NCBI RefSeq assembly: GCF_003585765.1 | Contig: NZ_CP021235.1 | Coordinates: forward strand, 1,116,001 to 1,180,000 | From: Pontibacter actiniarum | GTDB lineage: Bacteria; Bacteroidota; Bacteroidia; Cytophagales; Hymenobacteraceae | Reading direction: 5' to 3' | Length of the DNA: 64,000 bases | Shown here: piece after piece, positions 37,337 through 45,369 of the stretch | Layout: every line of letters starts with the position of its first letter | Position numbering within the stretch: position 1 is the stretch's first letter | The notes under the pieces: generated by a model | What the model saw: the letters and a program-made list of their open reading frames with translations, nothing else | Told to the model about the DNA's origin: nothing | Database searches by the model: none | Translations under genes and position numbers: made by a program

Positions 37337-38632
37337 ATGACCTATCAAGAGTGCCTTGATTACCTATACCAGCAATTGCCGATGTACCAACGCATCGGCA
37401 ATGCTGCTTTTAAGAAGAGCCTAGACAATATCACAGCGCTTTGTGAGGCGCTGGGGCAGCCGCATCAGCAGTTCAAAAGCGTTCATGTGGCCGGTACCAA
37501 CGGCAAGGGCAGCAGCTCTCACATGCTGGCGGCAGTACTGCAGGAGGCTGGCTACAAAACCGGGCTTTATACTTCCCCGCACCTTAAGTCCTTTACCGAG
37601 CGCGTGCGGGTAAACGGGCAGGAGCTGCCGCAGGAATACCTCATCCGCTTTGTGGCAAAGCATAAAGCGCTTTTTGAGCGTGTTAAGCCCTCATTTTTCG
37701 AAATGACGGTAGCATTGGCCTTTCAATACTTTGCAGAGGAGCAGGTGGATGTTGCTGTGATAGAGGTGGGGTTAGGCGGCCGTCTCGACTCGACCAACAT
37801 CATTACGCCGGAACTATCCCTGATCACCAACATTAGCTACGACCACCAAAGTATGCTGGGCGACACCCTGGGAGCTATCGCTGCCGAGAAAGCCGGTATC
37901 ATTAAGCCCAATGTGCCGGTGGTTATCAGTACACGCCAGCAGGAAGCAGAGGAGGTGTTCGTGGCAAAGGCAGCTGAGGTAGGAGCCGGTTTATACTTTG
38001 CGCCGGATCATTTCCGGCTGGAACGGACCGACAGTGACCTGCAGCGCCAGGTTTTCCAGGTGTACTGCGATGAGGCGCTCTACCTGCAGGGCCTTGAGCT
38101 GGATCTCTCGGGCGTTTACCAGAAGTATAATTTACCGGGAGTGTTGCAGGCGCTGGCCGTGCTGCAGGAGCAAAAGGGCTATGTGGTGCCGGAGAGCGCT
38201 GTACGGAAGGGCCTGGCCCACACGAAACGCATCACCGGCCTGAAAGGGCGTTGGCAGGTGCTGCAGCAGGCGCCTTTAACCATTTGTGACACGGGGCATA
38301 ACGAAGACGGTGTCAAACAAATACTGCAAGGGTTGGAAGTCCTTCAGCCAAAGCAGGTGCACATGGTTTTTGGTGCCGTGAACGACAAGGACGTCATTAA
38401 AATCCTGCAGCTGCTGCCCCAAACGTATGCCTATTATTTCTGCCAGGCAGATATTCCGCGGGCATTACCCGTACAGGAGCTGTTGCAAAAGGCCGCTTCG
38501 GTAGGTTTGCAGGGGGAGGGGTATGCCACGGTGGCGTCTGCTTTGGCGGCGGCCAGAGCAAATGCAGCGCCTGATGAGGTTATTTTTATTGGAGGTAGTA
38601 CCTTTGTGGTTGCTGAAATCGACGAACTATAA
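37337..38632 (+). CDS. folC: Bifunctional folylpolyglutamate synthase/dihydrofolate synthase
   Basis: 431 aa, starting at the ATG at 37337 (MTYQECLDYLYQQLPMYQR). Mur-ligase-like P-loop VAGTNGKGSSSHM (about 50-62), LYTSPHLKSFTERVRVNG, VIEVGLGGRLDSTN and SYDHQSMLG are diagnostic of FolC, and the C-terminal domain begins near TRITGLKGR-like AHTKRITGLKGRWQ. It adds glutamate to dihydropteroate and to folates in the cytosol. It is followed after 3 nt by trmB and preceded closely by tonB, so it is probably read through from the TPR-TonB transcript. Confidence 0.95.
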   Translation: MTYQECLDYLYQQLPMYQRIGNAAFKKSLDNITALCEALGQPHQQFKSVHVAGTNGKGSSSHMLAAVLQEAGYKTGLYTSPHLKSFTERVRVNGQELPQEYLIRFVAKHKALFERVKPSFFEMTVALAFQYFAEEQVDVAVIEVGLGGRLDSTNIITPELSLITNISYDHQSMLGDTLGAIAAEKAGIIKPNVPVVISTRQQEAEEVFVAKAAEVGAGLYFAPDHFRLERTDSDLQRQVFQVYCDEALYLQGLELDLSGVYQKYNLPGVLQALAVLQEQKGYVVPESAVRKGLAHTKRITGLKGRWQVLQQAPLTICDTGHNEDGVKQILQGLEVLQPKQVHMVFGAVNDKDVIKILQLLPQTYAYYFCQADIPRALPVQELLQKAASVGLQGEGYATVASALAAARANAAPDEVIFIGGSTFVVAEIDEL

Positions 38633-38635
38633 GAC

Positions 38636-39289
38636 ATGGGAAGATCAAAACTGGCAAAGTTTGCCGCTATAGCTGAGCGTGAGAATGTAATTGAGCCCGG
38701 TGATGCTTTGTACGGGCAGCTGAGGGGGAAGTGGCGTGAGCTTCATTTCGAAAACAACAACCCGGTAGTGCTGGAGGTTGGCTGTGGCCGCGGAGAGTAT
38801 ACCATCGGCATGGCCCGGATGTTCCCGGATACGAATTTTATTGGCTCTGATATCAAGGGCGCCCGCCTCTGGAAAGGCAGCACCATGGCAGAGGAGGAGG
38901 AACTGGATAACGTGACCTTCCTGAGGACCTTTATTGAGCAACTGGAAGAGAATTTTGCCGAGAATGAGCTGGACCAGATCTGGATCACCTTCCCGGACCC
39001 TCGCCCGCGTGACCGCGACATCAAGCGCCGCCTCACGTCTCCGCGTTTCCTGGATATGTACGAGAAGGTGCTGAAGCCCGGCGGCATTGTGCACTTCAAA
39101 ACCGACAACGAGGCCCTTTTCGATTACACGCTGGAGATTCTGGCGGAGCGAAAGCCGAAAGACTTACTATACACCAAAGATCTCTACAACTCAGACCTGC
39201 AGGAGCACACCATGGGGATTTATACCACCTATGAGAAGCGCTACCTGGGCGAAGGTATTCCGATCAAGTACCTGCAGTACAAAGTATAA
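38636..39289 (+). CDS. trmB: tRNA (guanine-N7-)-methyltransferase
   Basis: 217 aa. SAM-binding motif VVLEVGCGRGEYTIGMA, conserved NFIGSDIKGARLWKG, and DQIWITFPDPRPRDRDIKRRLTSPRFLD with the TrmB signature FPDPxPxxxHxKRR-like segment (the usual WxKxRHxKRR is RPRDRDIKRR here). It methylates G46 in the variable loop of tRNAs. It is probably the last gene of the run beginning at 29234, ended by a strong bidirectional terminator. Confidence 0.93.
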   Translation: MGRSKLAKFAAIAERENVIEPGDALYGQLRGKWRELHFENNNPVVLEVGCGRGEYTIGMARMFPDTNFIGSDIKGARLWKGSTMAEEEELDNVTFLRTFIEQLEENFAENELDQIWITFPDPRPRDRDIKRRLTSPRFLDMYEKVLKPGGIVHFKTDNEALFDYTLEILAERKPKDLLYTKDLYNSDLQEHTMGIYTTYEKRYLGEGIPIKYLQYKV

Positions 39290-39325
39290 ATGCTGAATTG
39301 TAAGGCTTGAGTTGTAAGCTATAAA

Positions 39326-39369
39326 AAAAGCAAATGCCCGCGGGCAGACGTTCGCGGGCATTTGCTTTT
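39326..39369. terminator. Bidirectional terminator
   Basis: Perfect 17-bp stem (39326-39342 with 39353-39369) and 10-nt loop between convergent trmB and the PRAI-like gene. Confidence 0.92.
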
Positions 39370-39433
39370 AAGGATTCCAGGCGAAGGGCTTTTAAATCAA
39401 AGCGCAGGGCTCTTAAGCAGGATATGGAATTTT

Positions 39434-40057
39434 CTAGGCTTCCTCTATTTCTTCGAAGATCTCTGCCAGTTCGTCAAAGTCTTTAAGGCCGGGTTTAATT
39501 TCGTGGCCGCCCTGGAGGCCGATGCCCGTCGGCTTGATTCCTTTGAGGATAGGCGTGATGTTATCCTTGTCGATGCCGAAGCCCAGGTAAATTTTATACT
39601 TCTTGGCAAGGCCGGCTAAGAAGCGGGTGTTGGTGTCGTCGATGGAGCTAAAGTCGTCGGAGAAGATGATAAAGGAGTGCACGTAAGGGCTGTAAAGCTC
39701 CATCATTTCCAGCAACTCACTCTCCACGGTATCCTTGTTAATGAACACCTTCTGGATAACCGGGCGGTTGATTTCCTCAATCTCGTCGATCAGGTAGGGC
39801 ACATCCAGCTGAATAAAATCCAGGTTGTACTCCTCGGCCATCTCGTTGATCAGGTCCGGCCTGGCGCGCAGGAACTCTCCGGCCACCTGTACACCTGCTA
39901 TCCAGCCGGATATCTCCTTCAGCGTCTCCGGTTGCACGCGCGCGGGGTCATCCAGCTTAAGGTTAAAGCCAATGATGTCGACACCCATGCCGGCGCAGTA
40001 GCGAGCATCGCTTAGGTTGTTTATGCCATTAACTATCACAGAGGTACGTAGGCCCAT
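39434..40057 (-). CDS. Phosphoribosylanthranilate isomerase-like TIM-barrel protein lacking catalytic residues
   Basis: 207 aa from the ATG complementary to 40055-40057 (MGLRTSVIVNGINNLSDARY); the longer upstream frame is not protein-like. It aligns along its length with TrpF encoded at 59136: start strand VIVNG for KVCG, and the phosphate-binding end GHEIKPGLKDFDEL for GFEQEPGLKNIADL. The two residues essential in PRAI are replaced by eye alignment: catalytic Cys (C6 in TrpF) is Asn10, and the acid/base Asp (D128) falls at Ser133 (FIIFSDDFSS). It is therefore probably not a working isomerase. It may bind a phosphosugar or act in another pathway. It is alone and convergent with trmB. Confidence 0.75.
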   Translation of the reverse strand: MGLRTSVIVNGINNLSDARYCAGMGVDIIGFNLKLDDPARVQPETLKEISGWIAGVQVAGEFLRARPDLINEMAEEYNLDFIQLDVPYLIDEIEEINRPVIQKVFINKDTVESELLEMMELYSPYVHSFIIFSDDFSSIDDTNTRFLAGLAKKYKIYLGFGIDKDNITPILKGIKPTGIGLQGGHEIKPGLKDFDELAEIFEEIEEA

Positions 40058-40247
40058 GGTAATGTATACTTTAAGTTTTATGATCAGTTTATCTACACTT
40101 TTTCGCGGTTCAAAGTAAAAGCGATTTTCTGTGCCAAACCACCTTTTTCTGTTTTTTTTCGAGTAAAAGAGCCCTTTTGGCACAGCCTGATTGCGTTACC
40201 TGCGCCATTATTTAGAACCTTAATCTGTATAACTCTGTTGTTGTTGC

Positions 40248-40255
40248 TATATTTG
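40248..40255 (+). promoter_or_regulatory. -7 element (TATATTTG) for mnmA
   Basis: Exact TAnnTTTG; leader about 40 nt. Confidence 0.6.
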
Positions 40256-40301
40256 CATCCAATAGAAAATTATTTTAAATCGACATATACCTTTAATATA
40301 A

Positions 40302-41429
40302 ATGAGTACAAAAGGAAGGGTATTGGTAGCCATGAGCGGCGGCATCGATAGTTCGGTGGCGGCCGTAATGCTGCATGAGCAGGGCTACGAGGTAGTGGGG
40401 ATGACCATGAAAACCTGGGATTATGCCTCCAGCGGAGCCAGCAAGAAAGAAACAGGCTGCTGCTCCCTCGATTCCATCAACGATGCCCGTAATATCGCCG
40501 TGCAGCTGGGCTTCCCGCACTATATTATAGACATTCGCGAGGAGTTCGGTGATTTTGTCATCAACCATTTCACAGACGAGTACCTTGCCGGGCGCACGCC
40601 GAACCCGTGTGTGCTGTGCAACACCCACATCAAGTGGGATGCCCTGCTGCGCCGCGCCGACCAGCTGGGTTGCGACTACATCGCCACCGGCCATTACGCC
40701 AACCTGCGCCAGGAAAACGGCCGTTATGTGATCTCCAAGGGCCTGGACGAAAACAAAGACCAGTCGTATGCGCTTTGGGGTATTTCGCAGGAAAGCCTGA
40801 GCCGCACTATTTTCCCGCTGGGCGGGCTGCATAAGACCGAAATACGTGAGATGGCGCGTGAGCGTGGCTTTACCGAGCTCGTGAACAAGCCAGAGTCTTA
40901 CGAGATATGCTTTATCCCCGACAATGACTACCGTGGCTTCTTGAAGCGCAGGGTAGAAGGCTTGGAAGAGCGCGTGGCTGGCGGTGAGTTTGTGTTGGAA
41001 GACGGCACGGTCGTAGGCAAGCACGAAGGCTATCCGTTCTACACCATTGGGCAGCGCAAAGGCTTGGGTGTTGCTTTAGGTTTTCCGGCCTATGTAACAC
41101 GCATTGAGAAGGATAATAACCGCGTGGTGCTCGGCAACTACGAAGAGTTGGCTAAAAACGCCATGACGGTAGGCAAGCTCAACATGTCTAAATACGAGAA
41201 CCTGGTTGGCCAGCCGATACCTACCGTTACGAAAGTACGTTATAACGACGGGGGCACCGAAGCCATTATTGAGCAGGAGGGCGACAAGATGAAAGTTCAC
41301 TTCCTGAGCGGGGTGCATGCCATTGCTCCTGGCCAGGCTGCTGTTTTCTACGAAGGCAACGACGTAGTGGGAGGCGGCTGGATAGAGTCTAACTATAATT
41401 CAGAGTACAACCTGAACGTGCTGCAATAA
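40302..41429 (+). CDS. mnmA: tRNA-specific 2-thiouridylase MnmA
   Basis: 375 aa. PP-loop ATP pyrophosphatase motif VAMSGGIDSSVAAVML (near 9-24), catalytic NPCVLCN (first Cys near 100) and second catalytic Cys in SYEICFIPDNDYRGF (near 205), plus C-terminal barrel motif TIGQRKGLGVALG. It thiolates U34 of Lys, Glu and Gln tRNAs using persulfide sulfur. The stop codon overlaps the next ATG (TAATG), indicating translational coupling with the lipoprotein gene. Confidence 0.96.
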   Translation: MSTKGRVLVAMSGGIDSSVAAVMLHEQGYEVVGMTMKTWDYASSGASKKETGCCSLDSINDARNIAVQLGFPHYIIDIREEFGDFVINHFTDEYLAGRTPNPCVLCNTHIKWDALLRRADQLGCDYIATGHYANLRQENGRYVISKGLDENKDQSYALWGISQESLSRTIFPLGGLHKTEIREMARERGFTELVNKPESYEICFIPDNDYRGFLKRRVEGLEERVAGGEFVLEDGTVVGKHEGYPFYTIGQRKGLGVALGFPAYVTRIEKDNNRVVLGNYEELAKNAMTVGKLNMSKYENLVGQPIPTVTKVRYNDGGTEAIIEQEGDKMKVHFLSGVHAIAPGQAAVFYEGNDVVGGGWIESNYNSEYNLNVLQ

Positions 41430-42184
41430 TGAAAAACGCGCTGTTGCTTTTGGTGATGCTGGCAGGCCTGCTAACCGCTTGTGAAGACAAGCACAAGGAA
41501 CCGGACCCGGCCATGATGGGCTTCGGGTACTATCCGCTGGAGATAGGCGACTACCGCATCTACCAAGTAACAGATATCAGCTACAAGAATGATGTGGGAG
41601 ACACGGCCCGTTTCCAGCTGCGCGAGCGGATAGACACGTCCTTTACAGATCAGACAAACGAGCTGGTGTATAAAGTGGTGCGCTCGGTGCGGCCGGATGA
41701 GGGTAGCCCGTGGGTGGATGACTCCGTGTACGTTGTGTCCAAAACCAGCAAGATGCTGCTGCTCACCAAGAATAACACCAAGTTCGTGAAGCTTGTTTTC
41801 CCGGTAAAGGAAGGCAAAACCTGGCTCGGGGATGCCTACAACGACCGTAAGGCGCTGAGCTATGAGCCGGACCCGAGCAAGAGGTCTGATTACTACCTTG
41901 GCAAAGACCCTTATACCTATGAGAACAGGGGGGCTTCGTTTACGGTTAACGGCGAAACCTACGGAAACACTGTCACCGTTGTTCAAGGCGTGCCCACTGA
42001 AAGCTGGATCGGGCTTGATGATCGCAAGGAGGTGTATGCAGAAGGCGTTGGCATGGTGTACAGGCTGTATAAGCGGATTGTTTACTGTAACGAAACAGAG
42101 TCCTCGGGCTGTGATTACGCTATTGGCTTTAAACTGTACGGTAACGAGCGCACCGAAGAGCTGATCTCCCAGGGAAAAGAATAG
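41429..42184 (+). CDS. Putative lipoprotein of unknown function
   Basis: 251 aa with a lipoprotein signal: MKNALLLLVMLAGLLTAC, lipobox LLTAC with Cys18. The mature part is beta-rich with no family I can name. It contains YYPLEIGDYRIYQVTDISYK, an N-terminal motif common in Cytophagales hypothetical lipoproteins, and DSVYVVSKTSKMLLL. Two Cys near the end (YCNETESSGC) could form a disulfide. It is translationally coupled to mnmA and precedes the S8 protease by 3 nt, so the three form one operon, with a T9SS-exported protease as partner. Probably an outer-membrane-associated periplasmic or surface protein. Confidence 0.75.
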   Translation: MKNALLLLVMLAGLLTACEDKHKEPDPAMMGFGYYPLEIGDYRIYQVTDISYKNDVGDTARFQLRERIDTSFTDQTNELVYKVVRSVRPDEGSPWVDDSVYVVSKTSKMLLLTKNNTKFVKLVFPVKEGKTWLGDAYNDRKALSYEPDPSKRSDYYLGKDPYTYENRGASFTVNGETYGNTVTVVQGVPTESWIGLDDRKEVYAEGVGMVYRLYKRIVYCNETESSGCDYAIGFKLYGNERTEELISQGKE

Positions 42185-42187
42185 GCT

Positions 42188-43852
42188 ATGCGCTGTCTGC
42201 TCCTCTATGTCTGTCTGCTGCTGTCCTGGCCTGTACTGGCGCAGGAGCCTGCTGATACAGATGTAGAGGAGCAGAAGCGTTTAGTATACTTCACGGATAA
42301 GGCCGACTCGCCTTACTCCCTCTCAGAACCACTTGGGTTCCTTTCATCTAAATCGCTGGAGCGCAGGCAACGGCAAAGCATTCCCCTCACTTCCCGTGAT
42401 CTTCCTGTAAACCCAGTTTATGTAGCTGGTTTAAAAGACGCCGGCGTACAGGTATGGTACACCTCCCGGTGGTTTAATGCAGCGGTGGTGCAGTGCACTG
42501 AGGCGCAGGTGCCGGAGATTGAGGCGCTACTTTATGTTAAAAGTACCCGCACCTTAAACCGTATCGCTTCTCCTGCTACACCGCAGCTGCGCCTGCAGGA
42601 GCATAAGCTGGAGGTGCTGCCGTTGGCGGCTACTGTTGCCCCGGCGTTGGAAAGCAAAGATTACGGCGCGGCCTATCACCAGGCCAGCATGCTGGGAGCG
42701 GATGCGCTGCACGCCGCCGGCTACACCGGTGCAGGAATGACGATCGCTGTTTTTGACGCTGGCTTTCCCGGTGTTCCTGCTATCGAAGCTTTTTCGCACC
42801 TTTTCCAGAACGAGCAGCTGCAGGGCACCTTCGACTTTGTGCGGAAGCAGGAGGACGTGTTTGGTGCCAGCGCGCATGGTACGGCTGTGCTTTCTACCAT
42901 GGCGGCCTATGCTCCCGGCGAAATGATCGGCACGGCTTATGCGGCCAATTACCTGCTGCTGCGCACGGAAAATGCCGCCTCCGAACATAACATTGAAGAA
43001 ATTAACTGGCTGTTGGCCGCTGAGTACGCCGATAGTGCGGGCGCCGATGTGATCAACTCCTCCCTCGGGTACACCACCTTTGATGCTCCCTCGCGCAGCT
43101 ATACTTACCGGGACCTGGACGGAAACACCACCCTGGTTGCCAAAGCGGCGGATTACGCCGCGGCAGCCGGTATGTTGGTGGTGGTGAGCGCCGGTAACGA
43201 CGGAGACAAGCCGTGGCGGTACATTGCCTCTCCGGCCGATGCCGATTCCGTGTTAACCGTGGGCGCCGTGGATTCGCTGGGGGCCAAGGCCGCTTTCAGC
43301 TCCTTCGGGCCAAGCGCGGATGGGCAGGTAAAGCCGGATGTGGTGGCTCTCGGACAGAAAGCCTACGTGCTGAATGCCGCCGGAAATGTTGTTGCAAGTA
43401 ACGGCACCTCTTTTGCAGGACCGATTATGGCTGGCTTTGCCACAAGCCTGTGGCAGGCGAACCTGAATAAAACGGCCCAGGAAATGATACAGCTGCTGCG
43501 GCGGATAGGCAGCAACGCCGCCAGCCCGAACAACGGCCTTGGCTACGGGATTCCCGAATACAGCCGTACAATCACAGCTTTGCCTAACATGCCTGTACAG
43601 GAAGCGGTTTACATTACGAACCCGGTGCGGCATGAGCCGGTCATACTTTCGCTGGGGCAGGACTGGTTGCAGCAGCCGGTAGAGGTACTGGTGCTGGATG
43701 CCACGGGTAAAAGAGTATTCTCCCAACGTATAAAAGGAGCACAGCTGGAGCAGCCCCTGGGTTTGCAGGCGCAAAGCCTGCAGCAAGGGCTCTATATTTG
43801 CCGTATCCGCTCCGGCAGCCGCGTCACAACGGTTCGCTTTGTAAAGCTGTAG
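42188..43852 (+). CDS. S8 subtilisin-like serine protease with T9SS-type C-terminal domain
   Basis: 554 aa with a short signal peptide (LLLYVCLLLSWPVLA-Q). A propeptide-like region (about 20-170) precedes the S8 domain: Asp190 in VFDAGFPG, His230 in SAHGTAV, oxyanion Asn337 in SAGNDG, and catalytic Ser408 in NGTSFAGPIM, so the triad is complete. The C-terminal 80 residues (PVEVLVLDATGKRVFSQRI, GLYICRIRSGSRVTTVRFVK) form an Ig-like type A T9SS sorting domain, which is cleaved on export. Likely a surface or secreted protease. It is the third gene of an operon with mnmA and a lipoprotein. Confidence 0.9.
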   Translation: MRCLLLYVCLLLSWPVLAQEPADTDVEEQKRLVYFTDKADSPYSLSEPLGFLSSKSLERRQRQSIPLTSRDLPVNPVYVAGLKDAGVQVWYTSRWFNAAVVQCTEAQVPEIEALLYVKSTRTLNRIASPATPQLRLQEHKLEVLPLAATVAPALESKDYGAAYHQASMLGADALHAAGYTGAGMTIAVFDAGFPGVPAIEAFSHLFQNEQLQGTFDFVRKQEDVFGASAHGTAVLSTMAAYAPGEMIGTAYAANYLLLRTENAASEHNIEEINWLLAAEYADSAGADVINSSLGYTTFDAPSRSYTYRDLDGNTTLVAKAADYAAAAGMLVVVSAGNDGDKPWRYIASPADADSVLTVGAVDSLGAKAAFSSFGPSADGQVKPDVVALGQKAYVLNAAGNVVASNGTSFAGPIMAGFATSLWQANLNKTAQEMIQLLRRIGSNAASPNNGLGYGIPEYSRTITALPNMPVQEAVYITNPVRHEPVILSLGQDWLQQPVEVLVLDATGKRVFSQRIKGAQLEQPLGLQAQSLQQGLYICRIRSGSRVTTVRFVKL

Positions 43853-43978
43853 CTGTTTAATAATATATTTTCATTTTTATATAATAAATTGCTTCGGATG
43901 CAGTTTCTATAGCAGCAACTTCCTGTAGTTGCAGGTTTTATTCTGATCCATTTCTTCCACACCGTAAACGCGCCTTCC

Positions 43979-44593
43979 CTGAAACAACTATTTCTGTGCC
44001 TTTTGGTAACGCTGCAGTGCACCTGCAGCTACACTGCTTCTGCCCAGGAAGCAGGCTGGGTGGTTGGCACTCTGCTCCAGCCGGACAGTAAAACCCCTGT
44101 GCTTGGGGCTAGCATTAGTAACATTCGTTCCCAAAAAGTTGCCGTGTCAGACGAAAAGGGCAGGTTTTTGATGCAGCTTGCTGCCGGTGACTCACTTTTG
44201 GTGCACGCCCTGGGCTATAAGACTTTTCTGTACCTGCATCCGGCGGAGGCTGCCCGGCAAAAGGAAATTGCCATCACCCTAACGGCGGATGCCGTCCTGT
44301 TGAAGGAGGTGGAGGTGTTTGCGCTGCCGTCGCTGCGGGACCTGAAGACTAAGGGCTTCAATCTGCCGGACAATGTCCGCAGCCCCAATTATGTGCCGGC
44401 CCCTGAGCCTGTGCAGCAGCTGCCTTCGCCGAGCGTAGGAGGGCCCATCGACGCTCTGTACAACATGCTTTCGAACGAGGGGAAGCAGCTTCGGCAGTTA
44501 AAGGCGTTTGAGCAGCGGCAGGCGGCGGAGCAGGAACGAAAAGAGCAGGAAGACTACAACAAGTATTTCAAGGACAACAAAGGGTATCAGTAG
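43979..44593 (+). CDS. Carboxypeptidase-like regulatory-domain protein, apparent CTG start
   Basis: About 204 aa. The frame is open from 43913 to the stop at 44591-44593 but has no ATG. Starting at the CTG at 43979 gives a good signal peptide (LKQLFLCLLVTLQCTCSYTASA-Q); the TTG at 44003 would leave a truncated signal. The domain that follows (VVGTLLQPDSKTPVLGASIS, VSDEKGRFLMQLAAGD) is the CarboxypepD_reg/carboxypeptidase-D-like beta-sandwich found at the N-terminus of TonB receptors. The C-terminal third is a Gln/Glu/Lys coiled region. It is not part of a larger receptor. The function is unknown; it probably sits in the periplasm or outer membrane. Confidence 0.7.
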   Translation: MKQLFLCLLVTLQCTCSYTASAQEAGWVVGTLLQPDSKTPVLGASISNIRSQKVAVSDEKGRFLMQLAAGDSLLVHALGYKTFLYLHPAEAARQKEIAITLTADAVLLKEVEVFALPSLRDLKTKGFNLPDNVRSPNYVPAPEPVQQLPSPSVGGPIDALYNMLSNEGKQLRQLKAFEQRQAAEQERKEQEDYNKYFKDNKGYQ

Positions 44594-44687
44594 GAGCGCA
44601 GCCTTGTGTGCTCATCTCGAGCGCCTGCACTAGGTAAGAGAAGCAATCTGAAGGGACAATCCTGGTTTCTAATTCACAATTAAAAAC

Positions 44688-44695
44688 TACCTTTG
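44688..44695 (+). promoter_or_regulatory. -7 element (TACCTTTG) for rpe, near-leaderless
   Basis: Exact TAnnTTTG. The ATG at 44701 is only 5 bases after it, so the transcript would start at about the ATG itself. Confidence 0.6.
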
Positions 44696-44700
44696 TAACT

Positions 44701-45354
44701 ATGAAACCTATCATATCCCCATCTGTACTCGCTTCTGACTTTGCCAACCTGCAGTCGGAGGTGGAAATGCTAAACAAGAGCCAGGCCGACTGGCTGCACA
44801 TCGACATCATGGATGGCCGTTTTGTGCCGAACATTTCCTTCGGGTTTCCAGTAATGGAAGCCATCAAGCGTCATGCGCAGAAGCCAATGGATGTGCACCT
44901 GATGATTGTGGAGCCGGAGCTGTACATCGAGCGCTTCAGGGCCGCCGGTGCCGACACTATTTCAGTGCACATTGAGGCTACCAACCACCTGCACCGCACC
45001 GTGCAGCAGATAAAGGCCAGTGGCGCGAAAGCAGGCGTTGCAGTAAACCCGCATACTTCGGTACAGCTGCTCGAGGACGTAATCGCGGACCTGGACATGG
45101 TGTGCCTGATGTCGGTGAACCCGGGCTTTGGAGGCCAAAAGTTTATTGAGAACACCTACCGTAAGATAGAGGCCATGAAAAACCTGATCATCCAGCGCAA
45201 CTCGCAGGCTTTGATTGAGATAGACGGGGGCGTGAACCAGGAGAATGCGCCGCTGCTGCTGCAGAGGGGTGCCGATGTGCTGGTTGCCGGTAGCTTTGTA
45301 TTTTCGTCTGCCGACCCAATTCAGACAATCGCTGATCTTAAATCATCTAAATAA
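44701..45354 (+). CDS. rpe: Ribulose-phosphate 3-epimerase
   Basis: 217 aa TIM barrel. Catalytic Asp/His signature ADWLHIDIMDGRFVPNISFG, metal ligand region PMDVHLMIVEPELYIERF, NPGFGGQKFIENTYRKI and the DGGVNQEN phosphate-binding turn near the end are all intact. It interconverts ribulose-5-phosphate and xylulose-5-phosphate in the pentose phosphate pathway. It lies 15 nt upstream of a TonB-dependent receptor gene on the same strand. Confidence 0.97.
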   Translation: MKPIISPSVLASDFANLQSEVEMLNKSQADWLHIDIMDGRFVPNISFGFPVMEAIKRHAQKPMDVHLMIVEPELYIERFRAAGADTISVHIEATNHLHRTVQQIKASGAKAGVAVNPHTSVQLLEDVIADLDMVCLMSVNPGFGGQKFIENTYRKIEAMKNLIIQRNSQALIEIDGGVNQENAPLLLQRGADVLVAGSFVFSSADPIQTIADLKSSK

Positions 45355-45369
45355 CCCTTTGCAATCCTG

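Noticed and set aside
39434..40057. Annotation as a functional trpF
   Set aside because: Catalytic Cys and Asp are not present, and an intact trpF lies in the trp operon.
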